Positions 38,203 through 47,690 of a stretch of 64,000 nucleotides of DNA are shown here, piece after piece (position 1 is the stretch's first letter; each line of letters begins with the position of its first letter). Both the position numbers and the translations under genes were made by a program. The stretch is from Pelagibius litoralis (GTDB lineage Bacteria; Pseudomonadota; Alphaproteobacteria; Kiloniellales; Kiloniellaceae). A model generated the notes under the pieces. That model searched no databases and was not told the DNA's origin. It worked only from the letters and a program-made list of their open reading frames with translations. The stretch covers positions 124,001 through 188,000 of the forward strand of contig NZ_JAAQPH010000013.1 in the NCBI RefSeq assembly GCF_011683915.1, in the 5' to 3' direction.

Positions 38203-39266
38203 GCAGCCCCCGCTGCTGGGCGGGCGGGCAGCAGGTGCAGCGTCTCGACCGGAAATTCTGCGTGCAGCCGGTCTCCGATGCGGATTGTCTCGTTAAAGCT
38301 TCCCGGGATCTCGGCGATGATATGCCCTGCGCCGGTGTCCAGATGGATTTCGCGGGCAATGCCTTCGTCTCGCACGAAGGTCACCATCCCTTTCAGGGCG
38401 TTCCCACTCGGCGCGACCTCGGTCAGACGCACAGCCTCGGGCCGACAGAACAACGTCACCCGATCGCCCGAGGCAAAGCCGCCGCGCTCGGCAACCGCGA
38501 AATGCGTATCGCCCAGCGTCACGCCGCTGTTAGTCGCCCTGCCGTCGAGCAGGTTCGCGTTGCCGATGAAAGAGGCAACGAAGCCATTGGCGGGCTTGTG
38601 ATAGATCTCCTGTGGTGTGCCGACCTGCTCGATCCGTCCCTGACTCATTACCACGATCTTGTCGGCTATGGTCATTGCCTCGCGCTGATCGTGGGTCACG
38701 ACGATGGTGGTAATCCCCAGTCGCTGTTGCAGCAGCCGAAGTTCCATCTGCATGTCGTTGCGCAACTGCGCGTCCAGCGCCGACATCGGCTCGTCCAGCA
38801 GGAAAATTACCGGCTCTTGCGCGAGCGCCCGCGCGATCGCAACCCTTTGCTGTTGCCCGCCCGAAAGCTCGCCGATGCGATTGTTGCCCTTGTCAGCAAG
38901 CTGCACCAGTTCCAGAAGCTCGCGGGCGCGCGCGCGGCGCGTCAGCGCATCAACACCCGCGATCCGCAAGCTGTAGGAAACATTGCGTGCCACATTCAGG
39001 TGTGGAAACAAGGCAAAGGACTGAAACACCATACCAAACTTGCGCTGCTCGGCAGAGAGCGATGCGATGTCCTTGCCCCCCAAGAGGATCTGTCCTTCGC
39101 TCGGTGCTTCGAGCCCGGCAATCATGCGCAGGAGCGTGGTCTTGCCACAGCCGGAAGGGCCCAGCAACGCCGTGAGCTTGCCCGCCTCAAAGAATAGGTC
39201 CGCCTTGTGCATGGCGACGAAATCGCCAAAATTCTTGCGGATGCCGCTGAGTTCGAGATCGGACAT
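38199..39266 (-). CDS. ABC transporter ATPase, PotA-like
   Basis: The protein has 355 residues with Walker A (GPSGCGKTT), signature (LSGGQQQRVAIARAL), Walker B (VIFLLDEPMSALD) and an H-loop (VVTHDQREA). A C-terminal TOBE-type region (VTLFCRPEAVRL) completes the PotA/UgpC layout. It energises the importer coded by the neighbouring genes. Confidence 0.92.
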   Translation of the reverse strand: MSDLELSGIRKNFGDFVAMHKADLFFEAGKLTALLGPSGCGKTTLLRMIAGLEAPSEGQILLGGKDIASLSAEQRKFGMVFQSFALFPHLNVARNVSYSLRIAGVDALTRRARARELLELVQLADKGNNRIGELSGGQQQRVAIARALAQEPVIFLLDEPMSALDAQLRNDMQMELRLLQQRLGITTIVVTHDQREAMTIADKIVVMSQGRIEQVGTPQEIYHKPANGFVASFIGNANLLDGRATNSGVTLGDTHFAVAERGGFASGDRVTLFCRPEAVRLTEVAPSGNALKGMVTFVRDEGIAREIHLDTGAGHIIAEIPGSFNETIRIGDRLHAEFPVETLHLLPARPAAGAA

Positions 39267-39286
39267 GGCGCTGCCCCCCTCTTGCG

Positions 39287-40375
39287 TCAGGCTTTTGCGA
39301 CCATGCGGTCCCAGGTTTCGGTGATGAAGGTCTCATCATCGAGGTAGACTTCGTAAGGCGAGTGGATCGCCGGGGTGCCCGCGACGGCCGCAAGCTCTTC
39401 GGGCGTCAGATCGGTCTTGGCGGCATCAACGACCGGCGCCGTGCCAATCTTTCGGGACATGATCGCCTGGGTTTCTGGCAGGCACGAAAAGGCCATGAAT
39501 TCGTATGCCTCGTCCTGTTTCTGCGAGCCCTCGGACAACGTCCAGGAATTGAAATCGATGACGTTGCCTTCCTTGGGAAAGATCGATGCGATCGGATGCC
39601 CGTCTGCCGCCATCAGCCCCGCGACGTCATGGAAATACATGCCGCCGATCACATCGAAATTCTTCAGCGCCTGCTCCATCTGGCTCTCGCCCGTGTACCA
39701 CAGCGCGACATTTGGATGGATCTCGGCGGCTTTTTCGACCGCAGCCACGATGCCCTCATGCGACCGAAGCGCATCGGTGCCGCCGAGGAAAGTCGCCGCA
39801 ACAATATCGAGGAACTTGAAATTGACGTTCTTCGGCAGGCCAAGGCTCGCCTCGAAACGACCCGTATCCCAGAAATCGGCCCAGCTTTTGGGCCGCATAT
39901 CGACCTCATCGGTATTCACCACCATAGAATAGTAGAAGCTGAGCGCGCCAACGCCGAGAAGGCGACCGTCCGCGCGATGCAGGAAGTTCACTTCAACATT
40001 GTCGAGCGTTGGAATTCGCCTCGGATCGATCGGCGCCAGAATGCCGCCAAGACGCTGGCCTTTGATGATGTTGACCGGGGTGTGCATCGACAGATCGGCC
40101 GGAACGTTGCCCGCCGAAATCGCCTGACTCATGGTCTGCAGCCAACTGGTCGAATCCGGTTGTGTCACGCTTTCCACCGCAATCCCGGTGGCTTCTGTGA
40201 AGGCGGGATAGACATGGCTCTTCAGGCTGTCCTCGAAATAGCCGCCATAGGAGCCAATCTTGATCGAGCGGTTTTGTGCGAGAGCGGGCGCTACCAGAAG
40301 GCCAGTCCCAGCCATCACGCCCAAGCTAGCGGACGTCTTGAGCAGGTTGCGTCGTGTGAATGTGGTTTTGGACAT
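39287..40375 (-). CDS. ABC extracellular substrate-binding protein, PotD-like, Tat-exported
   Basis: The protein has 362 residues from the ATG at 40375 (MSKTTFTRRNLLKTSASLG), with GGGAGAG 3-4 bases before it; the frame extends far upstream but without this signal. A twin-arginine signal peptide ends near VAPALA. The mature part (IKIGSYGGYFEDSLKSHVYP) resembles PotD and related binding proteins for polyamines or similar organic amines. It is the first gene of the six-gene minus-strand operon and is divergent from a LysR gene. Confidence 0.88.
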   Translation of the reverse strand: MSKTTFTRRNLLKTSASLGVMAGTGLLVAPALAQNRSIKIGSYGGYFEDSLKSHVYPAFTEATGIAVESVTQPDSTSWLQTMSQAISAGNVPADLSMHTPVNIIKGQRLGGILAPIDPRRIPTLDNVEVNFLHRADGRLLGVGALSFYYSMVVNTDEVDMRPKSWADFWDTGRFEASLGLPKNVNFKFLDIVAATFLGGTDALRSHEGIVAAVEKAAEIHPNVALWYTGESQMEQALKNFDVIGGMYFHDVAGLMAADGHPIASIFPKEGNVIDFNSWTLSEGSQKQDEAYEFMAFSCLPETQAIMSRKIGTAPVVDAAKTDLTPEELAAVAGTPAIHSPYEVYLDDETFITETWDRMVAKA

Positions 40376-40393
40376 ATTCTCTCTCCCTGAAGG

Positions 40394-40427
40394 CAGAGCG
40401 GTCGCAGGGTCTGGTGCGACCGCTCTG
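40394..40427. promoter_or_regulatory. Perfect 13-bp inverted repeat in the leader of the importer operon
   Basis: CAGAGCGGTCGCA and TGCGACCGCTCTG are exact complements around an 8-base centre. The repeat lies 18 bases before the binding-protein start, between it and the divergent lysR gene. It could be a LysR-type or other operator, a leader hairpin limiting access to the ribosome site, or a terminator. Confidence 0.6.
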
Positions 40428-40510
40428 TCGGAACAGCCTATAAGGGAGCCCTTGCCTCTCGAAAATGCGAAGAACTGGTGCTGAGCGTCGGTTTTTGCTA
40501 CGCTGAGTGG

Positions 40511-41407
40511 ATGTCCAGATCCCTCAGACACTTGAATTCCCTTCGCGCCTTCGAGGCCGCCGCGCGGCATTCGAGTTTCGCCAAGGCGGCCAGCGAACTG
40601 AACGTCAGCCACAGTGTCGTAAGCCAGCACGTCAAGAAATTGGAACTCTGGTTCGGGACGGAGCTTTTCATGCGGCTTGGCAATCGTGTCGAACTGAGCG
40701 GGGATGGCCGCGCGTTGTTGCCGCAAGTGGCAAGCGGCTTGCAGACGCTGAGGGACGGCTGCAACAGCTTGCTGCGAAAGACACAGTCAGGGACCCTGGT
40801 GGTCAGCGCCGAACCGGCACTTGCTTCCTTGTGGTTGCGCAAGCGGGCTACGGAGTTCTGCAAGCTGTTTCCGCGAATAGAGATTGACCTGCGACCGGCG
40901 TGGACGCCTGATCGATTGGGAGATGAGAATGCCGATATGCTCATTCATTTCGAGACACGTATGCCCTCAAGCGGAGTAGAACGGCAGGGTTTATTTCCAA
41001 TAGACGGTTATCCGGCCTGTACCCCGAAATTTCGGGATAAACTGCTTTCGGACGACCTACGGATCGACTGGGATTCGGTCCCTCTGGTCCACGATAACGG
41101 CAGGGAGATCTGGCATAAGTGGTATGCGGCATACCAACCTGAAAGTTCAGGGTGGCAGCAAGGTCGAGTCTATTCAGACCTGTCTTTGGCAATCGACGCC
41201 GCGGTCGATGGCGAGGGCATTGTGCTGGCGGACGACATCCTGTGCCAACGCGAGATTGAATCCGGCGCACTCGTCCGGCTGGATCCTCAAGCTGTCCGCT
41301 GTGTCTGGTACCAAATCGCGTTACCAAAGGGTGGATTGAAGGCGCCCGTCTCAGAAACCTTGAAGCAGTGGCTGCTGGATCAAGCACTACCTCACCGAAA
41401 CAATTGA
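40511..41407 (+). CDS. LysR-family regulator (GcvA-like)
   Basis: The protein has 298 residues from the ATG at 40511 (MSRSLRHLNSLRAFEAAARH). The HTH (SFAKAASELNVSHSVVSQHVKKLE) and substrate domain fit the GcvA group. It is divergent from the ABC-importer operon and most likely controls it. It ends 43 bases before the terminal repeat of a truncated IS6 element. Confidence 0.88.
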   Translation: MSRSLRHLNSLRAFEAAARHSSFAKAASELNVSHSVVSQHVKKLELWFGTELFMRLGNRVELSGDGRALLPQVASGLQTLRDGCNSLLRKTQSGTLVVSAEPALASLWLRKRATEFCKLFPRIEIDLRPAWTPDRLGDENADMLIHFETRMPSSGVERQGLFPIDGYPACTPKFRDKLLSDDLRIDWDSVPLVHDNGREIWHKWYAAYQPESSGWQQGRVYSDLSLAIDAAVDGEGIVLADDILCQREIESGALVRLDPQAVRCVWYQIALPKGGLKAPVSETLKQWLLDQALPHRNN

Positions 41408-41450
41408 ACCGGCTGCTGCAACGGCATTGAAGGTGTTGTAGACGGCAGCG

Positions 41451-41975
41451 GGCACTGTCAGACAAACCTGATTCGGCCAGTGAGCAGCGCCGATCCGAGG
41501 CATTCAGGCCGCCAACTGGCGCCACTCCGCCAAGGCATCAGACCGGTTCTTTTTGAAGATGCCGCGGCGATTGAGATGGCGGTCCTGATTGAAATGATTG
41601 TGGATCGAGGCGTGGACAGTGGCAAACTTCTGGAGCGCCCTAACGTCCCTGAACCTGGTCATCACCACCTCTCGTCGTCGGAACGGTTGATGTGAGTTCT
41701 CAGCCCGGTTGTTGAGCCAACGGCCGCACTCCTGCCGCTCCACAATTCCCATAGCTTTCATCGCTGCGCCGTAAGACCGAAGCCGGTCTGTCACGATTTC
41801 CTTCGTCTGACCATAACGTTTCATCAAACGCTTTAGGGACTTGAGAGCAGCTTTACAATCCCGGCGCTTCGACGCAATGACTTCCAGCACCTCGCCTTCA
41901 TGATCCACGGCGCACCAAAGGTAATGGATCTGCCCATTGATCCGCACGAACACCCCGTCCAGATGCCAGCACCAA
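41451..41975 (-). mobile_element. Truncated IS6-family element, inverted relative to the first
   Basis: The left end GGCACTGTCAGACAAAC is the same terminal repeat as the right end of the first IS6 copy. The minus frame 41504-41953 carries the transposase C-terminal part (VTDRLRSYGAA, RAENSHQPFRRRE, WRQLAA); the part before WHLDGVFVRI is missing. It is clearly related to, but not identical with, the first copy. The other end is lost near 41975. Confidence 0.75.
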
Positions 41976-41984
41976 TGCGAATAC

Positions 41985-42179
41985 GATCATTGATGAACGC
42001 ACCGCTTTCTGATCTCCGCGGCACACATCGGCCCAAATCGGTTCCATGTCGACTGAAGGTTCCTTTCCATTGAAACCGGTGCGTGCGCGGAAGACGAGAC
42101 TCTGCCACAGGTCAAACAGCAACCGGGCACGCTCCAGTGACGGAAAATCATTTGGCAAGGCGTCCCGTTGCTTCTCCAA
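41985..42179 (-). pseudogene. N-terminal fragment of an unknown gene cut by the IS remnant
   Basis: The frame from 42179 (MEKQRDALPNDFPSLERARL, EPIWADVCRGDQKAV) reads like a protein start, possibly a regulator, and then passes into transposase-derived sequence. I cannot name the family. Confidence 0.3.
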
Positions 42180-42308
42180 CTCGAAGCACGCATGCTTAGC
42201 GCCTTCAACCGCAATGTCGGTTTCTGCTGAAATACTTCGGTTCTTGAGGCGCAGAGGGTGCGGATTTCCGGGAATGCTAGCCTTAAACTCAGTTGAAGGA
42301 CACGCGAC

Positions 42309-43862
42309 ATGGGCGGGATTGAAACCAAAGCACGCAGCCGGGGCGGGCGTCAGGCCCGGCGGGCTCTGCGAACGGCTTCGTCGTTTGAGATGTTGCCAGC
42401 GCTGGAGCGTGGCCTGCCGCTCTGCGAGCCGATGGACGAAGAGCAGATCCGGCGCGTCGATGAAGCCTCACTCGCCATCCTCGAGGAGGTCGGCGTCGTC
42501 TTCCGCGACGACATCGCACTCGCCGACTGGAGACGCGCCGGTGCTGACGTTCGCGACAACCGAGTTCACCTCGACCGCGAACTGGTGCGTGAACTCATCC
42601 TAACGATTCCGGAGAGCTTTACCTATCACGCCCGCAACCCGCAGAAGAATGTGCAGCTCGGCGGACCGCACTCGATCTTCGTGCCGATGACCGGTGCGCC
42701 CTACCTGCGCGATCTCGACGACGTGCGGCGGCTACCGACACTCGACGACCTGGCCATGTTCCATAAGCTGGCGCACATGTTGCCGGCGCTGCATTCGTCA
42801 GCCCATCACATCGTTGAGCCAATGGACATGGTGGTGAGCCATCGGCACCTGGACATCACCTACTCCTCGATGAAGCATTGCGATAAGACCTTCATGGGCA
42901 TGACCACCAGCCCGAAAAATGCCGAGGATGTGATGGAGATGTGCGCCGTCCTCTTCGGCGAGACCTATTTGGAAGACCATCCCGTGACGACGGGCAACTG
43001 TAACGGTAACTCGCCGTTGGTCTGGGACGAGACCATGCTCGGGGCCATGCGCGCTTTCTGCCGGCGCAATCAGCCAGTGCTATGCTCGCCCTTCGTGCTG
43101 GGCGGCGCAAACACGCCGGCTTCGACGGTGCCGACGGTGGTGCAGGTGAACGCCGAGGCGCTTTCCGCCCTCGCCTACACCCAGGTCATCCGCAAGGGTT
43201 GCCCCGCAATCTACGGGCATTATCTGTCAACTGTCTCGATGCAGTCAGGCGCGCCGATGGCGGGCACGCCTGAAATCTCGCTGATGAACTTCATGATCGG
43301 CCAGATGGCGCGGTTTTACCGTGTGCCCTGGCGTACGTCGAATACGCTGGGCGGCGCCAAGACCTTCGACGCTCAGGCCGGCTATGAAAGTGCGACTACG
43401 ATGTCGGCTGTCCTCCACGCCGGCGCCAATTATATCTGGCACTCGGCAGGTTGGAACGAGGCCGGCATGCATTGCTCGGTCGCCAAGTTTATCGTCGATG
43501 CCGAGCAGTGCGCCATGGGATACCGCATGGCTGAGGGACCACGCTGGGACGACTTCGACGAGGCGCTTGCCGCCGTCCGCGATGTCGGCCCGGGTGGCCA
43601 CTATCTGGGCCACCCTCATACCCAGGCCAACTTTCAGCGCGCCTTCTTCATGCCACGGATGTTCGACAACAACTCCATCGAGCAGTGGCAGGCCGAGGGC
43701 AGCGTCGAGATCACAGAGCGCGCGCTCAAATATGCGCGCAAGCTGCTGGCGGACTACGAAGAACCGAAGCTGGATGAGGCCAAGGACGAAGCGCTGCGCG
43801 ACTACATCGCTCGACGCAAGAAGGAAATCCCGGCCGTCGACGAGCTGAACCAGGTGCACTGA
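42309..43862 (+). CDS. MttB-family corrinoid methyltransferase homologue, no pyrrolysine
   Basis: The protein has 517 residues with an AGGA site before the ATG. It is a trimethylamine methyltransferase (MttB) family member by its N-terminal ILEEVGVVFRDD, the central FVLGGANTPASTVPT and the IWHSAGWNEAGMHCS segments. The open frame is complete with no internal TAG, so it lacks pyrrolysine, like the MtgB-type enzymes that demethylate glycine betaine and relatives. Its substrate is therefore likely a quaternary amine rather than trimethylamine. No corrinoid protein gene is in the window, which is a known gap for aerobic homologues. It is convergent with an oxidoreductase gene. Confidence 0.87.
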   Translation: MGGIETKARSRGGRQARRALRTASSFEMLPALERGLPLCEPMDEEQIRRVDEASLAILEEVGVVFRDDIALADWRRAGADVRDNRVHLDRELVRELILTIPESFTYHARNPQKNVQLGGPHSIFVPMTGAPYLRDLDDVRRLPTLDDLAMFHKLAHMLPALHSSAHHIVEPMDMVVSHRHLDITYSSMKHCDKTFMGMTTSPKNAEDVMEMCAVLFGETYLEDHPVTTGNCNGNSPLVWDETMLGAMRAFCRRNQPVLCSPFVLGGANTPASTVPTVVQVNAEALSALAYTQVIRKGCPAIYGHYLSTVSMQSGAPMAGTPEISLMNFMIGQMARFYRVPWRTSNTLGGAKTFDAQAGYESATTMSAVLHAGANYIWHSAGWNEAGMHCSVAKFIVDAEQCAMGYRMAEGPRWDDFDEALAAVRDVGPGGHYLGHPHTQANFQRAFFMPRMFDNNSIEQWQAEGSVEITERALKYARKLLADYEEPKLDEAKDEALRDYIARRKKEIPAVDELNQVH

Positions 43863-43910
43863 AGCGACCGCAAAAGGCGCCCATTCCCGCGGACGATTGC
43901 CCAGCAGGCT

Positions 43911-45245
43911 TCAGATCTCCCGCCTTGCTCGCCATTCCTTCCACTTGAGAGCCGCGTTGGCCCCCAGCCAGGCAATCGGTTCCGGCGGCAGGCGTCGCGG
44001 TGCGTCGAAGGCCGCCATCTTGGCGGCAAGCGGGCTGTTGCCCTGAGCCGCCAGGTCGGCCGCGAGCATTCCCGAGACCGTACCTTTGGTCGTGCCCAGG
44101 CCGTTCTGACAACAAGCGGCAAACAGGCCGTCGTCGATCTCGCCGAACGCCGGAACATCGTTCAAACTGAGGCATAGCCTGCCTCCCCAGCGGTATTCCA
44201 TGTCAATGCCGTTCAACTGAGGGAAACGTTGGTTGACGCTACGGTCGTGGCTCTCGCCCATGGCCGCCAACCTGACTTCATCGGATTCCATGTCTGGGTC
44301 ATAGGTCACCCGGTTGCGTATGACAATGCGGTCACCGCTGGTGCCGGAGATGCGGCGCACCGTGCTGCCGATGGGATCGGCGGGTGTGATACCCCAGTTC
44401 CGTGCGCCACCGAGGCGCCGCGCCTGCTCCGCCGTCAACGCCCGGGTCATAGAGGCATAGAGGTGGATATGGACAAGGCGGCGGCGAAAGTAGCCGAAGC
44501 TCTCCACATGACCGTTGACCGCAAGAATGACCCGCGGCGCAGTGATCGAGCCCCTGGGTGATTCGACGCGCCAGTCCGCGCCCTGACGATGAAGGCCGAT
44601 GACCGGCGAGCTCTCGAAGATAGCCACCCGCCCGGCGATGCCTTCGGCAAGTCCGCGGACGAACATAGCCGGCTGAATCATGGCAGCCCCCGGCGTAAAC
44701 ACACCACCGAGATAGTATTCCGATCCCGTAAGTTCCTGCATCGCGGCGGCATCGAGCAACTCGTAGGGCTCACCGAGACTCGCCAGATGGCGCGCATAAG
44801 CAGCGTTGGCGGCCAGCCCGCGTTTTGTGGCTGCGCCGTTGACCTTGCCACTGCGGCAGAAAGCCTCCGGACCGAGCCCGTATTCCTCCGCAGCACCGGC
44901 GGCGAACTTGATGGCGGCCCGGTTGAGTTCAGTCTGTGTCGTATCCACCTCGGCAACGCCAGCATAATTGTCCGAGGTCAGCTTGTGCGGCAGATCGATC
45001 ATGAAGCCGGAGTTGCGACCCGCCGGGCCGGAGCCAATGCGGTGCGCTTCGACCAGTGCAATCCGGTCACCGCCGCGCAGTTGTGTGAGCCGCCGCGCTG
45101 CGGCCAGGCCGGCAAATCCGGCACCAATTACCAGCCAGTCGGCTGTCCTGTCCGCCTCCAGGACTCTTGGAGGCGGCGCCGGCAGCAACAGTTCGTTCCA
45201 GGCGGCAGGTCCGGGGTCACGCGGCAGGCGGATGACACGGGTCAA
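43911..45245 (-). CDS. FAD-dependent amine/amino-acid oxidoreductase (DAO family)
   Basis: The protein has 444 residues. An FAD-binding Rossmann motif is visible (WLVIGAGFAGLAAARRL) followed by the GPAGRNSGFMID stretch typical of the gamma-glutamylputrescine oxidase / DAO group, and a C-terminal GLGTTKGTVSGMLAAD. It would oxidise a secondary amine or amino acid to an imine. It is last in an operon with aldehyde dehydrogenase and DapA-like genes, with a 4-base overlap. Confidence 0.88.
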   Translation of the reverse strand: MTRVIRLPRDPGPAAWNELLLPAPPPRVLEADRTADWLVIGAGFAGLAAARRLTQLRGGDRIALVEAHRIGSGPAGRNSGFMIDLPHKLTSDNYAGVAEVDTTQTELNRAAIKFAAGAAEEYGLGPEAFCRSGKVNGAATKRGLAANAAYARHLASLGEPYELLDAAAMQELTGSEYYLGGVFTPGAAMIQPAMFVRGLAEGIAGRVAIFESSPVIGLHRQGADWRVESPRGSITAPRVILAVNGHVESFGYFRRRLVHIHLYASMTRALTAEQARRLGGARNWGITPADPIGSTVRRISGTSGDRIVIRNRVTYDPDMESDEVRLAAMGESHDRSVNQRFPQLNGIDMEYRWGGRLCLSLNDVPAFGEIDDGLFAACCQNGLGTTKGTVSGMLAADLAAQGNSPLAAKMAAFDAPRRLPPEPIAWLGANAALKWKEWRARREI

Positions 45246-46750
45246 GCCACGGCCTCATCCAGATCGTCGGTCAGGTCGAGCCAGATGGTCTTTAGCTGAG
45301 TGTACTGGTCGTGGGCCTGGATGCCATTGTCGCGCCCGCCGAAACCCGACTGCTTGTAGCCGCCGAACGGTGTGGTGATATCCCCTTCGCCGAAACAGTT
45401 GACCGTGACGGTGCCGGCGCGCAGTGCCCGGGCGCCCCGCAGAGCGCGCTTCGCATTGCCGGTAAAGAGCGATGCAGCGAGCCCGTAGTCGGTATCGTTC
45501 GCGGTGGCTATGGCCTCTTCGAAGGAACCGACGGTCAGAATGGAGAGCACCGGACCGAAGATCTCATCGCGGGCCAGCACGTTGTCATTCGACGCCACAT
45601 CGATCATCGTCGGCTCGACTTGCGTGCCGTTGGCCGTGGCGCCGCCCATTAGTATTGCGCCCTTCTCCGCCTTGGCGAGATAGCCACAGACCTTGTCGAA
45701 GTGGGCCTTGGAAATCAGCGCGCCCACGCGGCACGCCGGATCGAGCGGGTCGCCCATGCGCCATTCGCGAACGTGGGCCATGATGCGCTCGACCAGCCGG
45801 TCCTTCACGGCATGGTGCACGATCAGGCGCGAGACGGCAGAGCAATTCTCGCCCATGTTCCAGAACGCGCCATTGACGACGTGGGCCGCCACGCGGTCGA
45901 GGTTCTCGGCGTCTTCAAGCACCACACAGGGGTTCTTGCCGCCCATTTCGAGGACAACGTTCTTGAGGTTAGAGTCCGCGGCATAGCGCAGGAAATGGCG
46001 CCCGGTCTCGGTCGAGCCGGTGAAAGAGATCATGTCGACGTCCAAGTGGCGGCCCAGCGGCTCACCAACCTCCGGACCCGTACCGGTAACAACGTTGAAG
46101 ACACCGCGCGGCACACCCGCCTCATGGGCAAGCTCAGCGACCCGCAGCGCTGTAAGAGAGGACTCTTCGGCGGGCTTGACCACGACTGAGCAACCAGCGG
46201 CCAGCGCCGGCCCGATTTTCCAGGCCAGCATCAGCAACGGGAAGTTCCACGGCAGCACCAGGCCCACCACGCCGGCCGGCTCTCGTACCACCACCGCCAT
46301 GTGATCGTCCGAGGCCGGCGCCACCTGGTCATAGAGCTTGTCGATGGTTTCGGCATGCCACTTCAAGCAGTCGATCGTCTCCGGGACATCCACCTGCTCG
46401 CAGTCGAAGATGGTCTTGCCGCTGTCGAGGCTCTCCATGACCGCGAGCTCTCGGGCATTGCGGGTCAACAGCTTGGCCAGCCGGATCAGCACGTCCTTGC
46501 GCTCGCGCGGCGGCAGCTTCGACCAGCTCCCGTTCTCGAAGGCATCGCGCGCCTTGGCGACGGCGAAGTCGACGTCCTCGGCCCCGCAGGCTGCAATCTC
46601 CGCCAGCGGCGCGCCGGTCGCCGGATTGACTGTCACGAAGGTCTTGCCCGCAGCGGCCGGGCGGAAAGCGCCGTCGATGAACGCCGCGGTCGGCAGCGAG
46701 ATGCTTGCGGCGATGGCGGCGTATTCTTCTGCTGTCAGCAGATCTGTCAT
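45242..46750 (-). CDS. Aldehyde dehydrogenase, PuuC-like
   Basis: The protein has 502 residues. The NAD(P) segment (LPWNFPLLMLAWKIGPALAAGC), the catalytic Glu (LEMGGKNPC) and Cys (NMGENCSAVS) are in the expected order, and the C-terminal TPFGGYKQSGFGGRDNG matches gamma-glutamyl-aminobutyraldehyde or betaine-aldehyde-type enzymes. It overlaps the DapA-like gene by 4 bases and the oxidase gene by 4 bases. It would oxidise the aldehyde formed by the neighbouring oxidase or lyase. Confidence 0.92.
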   Translation of the reverse strand: MTDLLTAEEYAAIAASISLPTAAFIDGAFRPAAAGKTFVTVNPATGAPLAEIAACGAEDVDFAVAKARDAFENGSWSKLPPRERKDVLIRLAKLLTRNARELAVMESLDSGKTIFDCEQVDVPETIDCLKWHAETIDKLYDQVAPASDDHMAVVVREPAGVVGLVLPWNFPLLMLAWKIGPALAAGCSVVVKPAEESSLTALRVAELAHEAGVPRGVFNVVTGTGPEVGEPLGRHLDVDMISFTGSTETGRHFLRYAADSNLKNVVLEMGGKNPCVVLEDAENLDRVAAHVVNGAFWNMGENCSAVSRLIVHHAVKDRLVERIMAHVREWRMGDPLDPACRVGALISKAHFDKVCGYLAKAEKGAILMGGATANGTQVEPTMIDVASNDNVLARDEIFGPVLSILTVGSFEEAIATANDTDYGLAASLFTGNAKRALRGARALRAGTVTVNCFGEGDITTPFGGYKQSGFGGRDNGIQAHDQYTQLKTIWLDLTDDLDEAVA

Positions 46751-47670
46751 TGGGCGGCCCTCAGCATTCTGTCGGAGTCGATCTCCGCAACCGTTGTCTT
46801 TAGGACACGCACGACCTGTTCCAGGGCGCGCTTGTCATCCTTGTTGAGAGGTTTCAGGGGCGGTCTCGGCGGCCCTGCCTTCCGCCCCGCCATCTCGACC
46901 CCGTGCTTGACGCACTGGATGAACTTCCCGCCCTGCTCCAACAGGCGCATCAGGGGCATCATAGCCGACATGATGCGGCGCCCTTTGTCGAAGTCGCCCT
47001 CAACTGCGCAGGCCCGCCACAGCGCGATGTGCTCATGTGGCAGGAAGTTTGAGCCGGCGCAGACCCAGGAGCGTGCCCCCCAGGCAAAGAACTCCAGCGC
47101 CTGGTCGTCCATGCCGCAGGACATCTGAATGTGCGGGTACTCGCGGGCCAGCAGATGGATCCGGTTGACATCGCCGGAACTCTCCTTGATGGCACAGAAA
47201 TTACGCGAGCGCCCGACACGGTCGAGAAACGCCTCGCCCATGTTGACGCCCATGCGGCCGGGATAGTTGTAGAGCATGATCGGAAGGTTGGCAGCGCGGT
47301 CGATGGTCAGGGCGTTGAGGGCATTCTCCCGTTCGGTGGGAACCGCGTAGGGCGGCGAGCCGACAAGAAGCGCGTCGGCGCCCATCTCGCCGGCTGCGCG
47401 GGCCACGGCGATGCTGTCCTCCTGCCGGATTGCACCGGTGCCGACGATCAGCTGGACGCGCCCCTTGATCCGGTCCCGCGCGAATTGGGCCAGGCCGATA
47501 CGCTCCTCCAGCGTCTGTGCATAGTATTCCCCCGTAGACCCGCCTGAGATGATGCCGTGAACCCCGGCGGCAATCAGCCCTTCGATCTGTTCGGCAAAGG
47601 CGTCACGGCCGATGGCGCCCGCGGCGTCGTGCGGCGTAATGATGGGGGTGTAGATCCCCTCGAACTTCAT
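46747..47670 (-). CDS. DapA-family (dihydrodipicolinate synthase-like) lyase
   Basis: The protein has 307 residues from the ATG at 47670 (MKFEGIYTPIITP). Catalytic residues are the Tyr in LYNYPGRMGVN and the Schiff-base Lys in CAIKESSGD; the GGSTGEYY loop is conserved. Catabolic members act as aldolases or deaminases, for example in hydroxyproline or sugar-acid breakdown. With the FAD oxidase and aldehyde dehydrogenase it forms an oxidation-deamination-oxidation set, similar in kind to hydroxyproline breakdown (inference). Confidence 0.88.
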   Translation of the reverse strand: MKFEGIYTPIITPHDAAGAIGRDAFAEQIEGLIAAGVHGIISGGSTGEYYAQTLEERIGLAQFARDRIKGRVQLIVGTGAIRQEDSIAVARAAGEMGADALLVGSPPYAVPTERENALNALTIDRAANLPIMLYNYPGRMGVNMGEAFLDRVGRSRNFCAIKESSGDVNRIHLLAREYPHIQMSCGMDDQALEFFAWGARSWVCAGSNFLPHEHIALWRACAVEGDFDKGRRIMSAMMPLMRLLEQGGKFIQCVKHGVEMAGRKAGPPRPPLKPLNKDDKRALEQVVRVLKTTVAEIDSDRMLRAAQ

Positions 47671-47690
47671 GGGAACATCCTCCAAGGTCG

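Noticed and set aside
42309-43862. Pyrrolysine-dependent MttB
   Set aside because: The frame is complete without an internal TAG, so it is a non-Pyl homologue.
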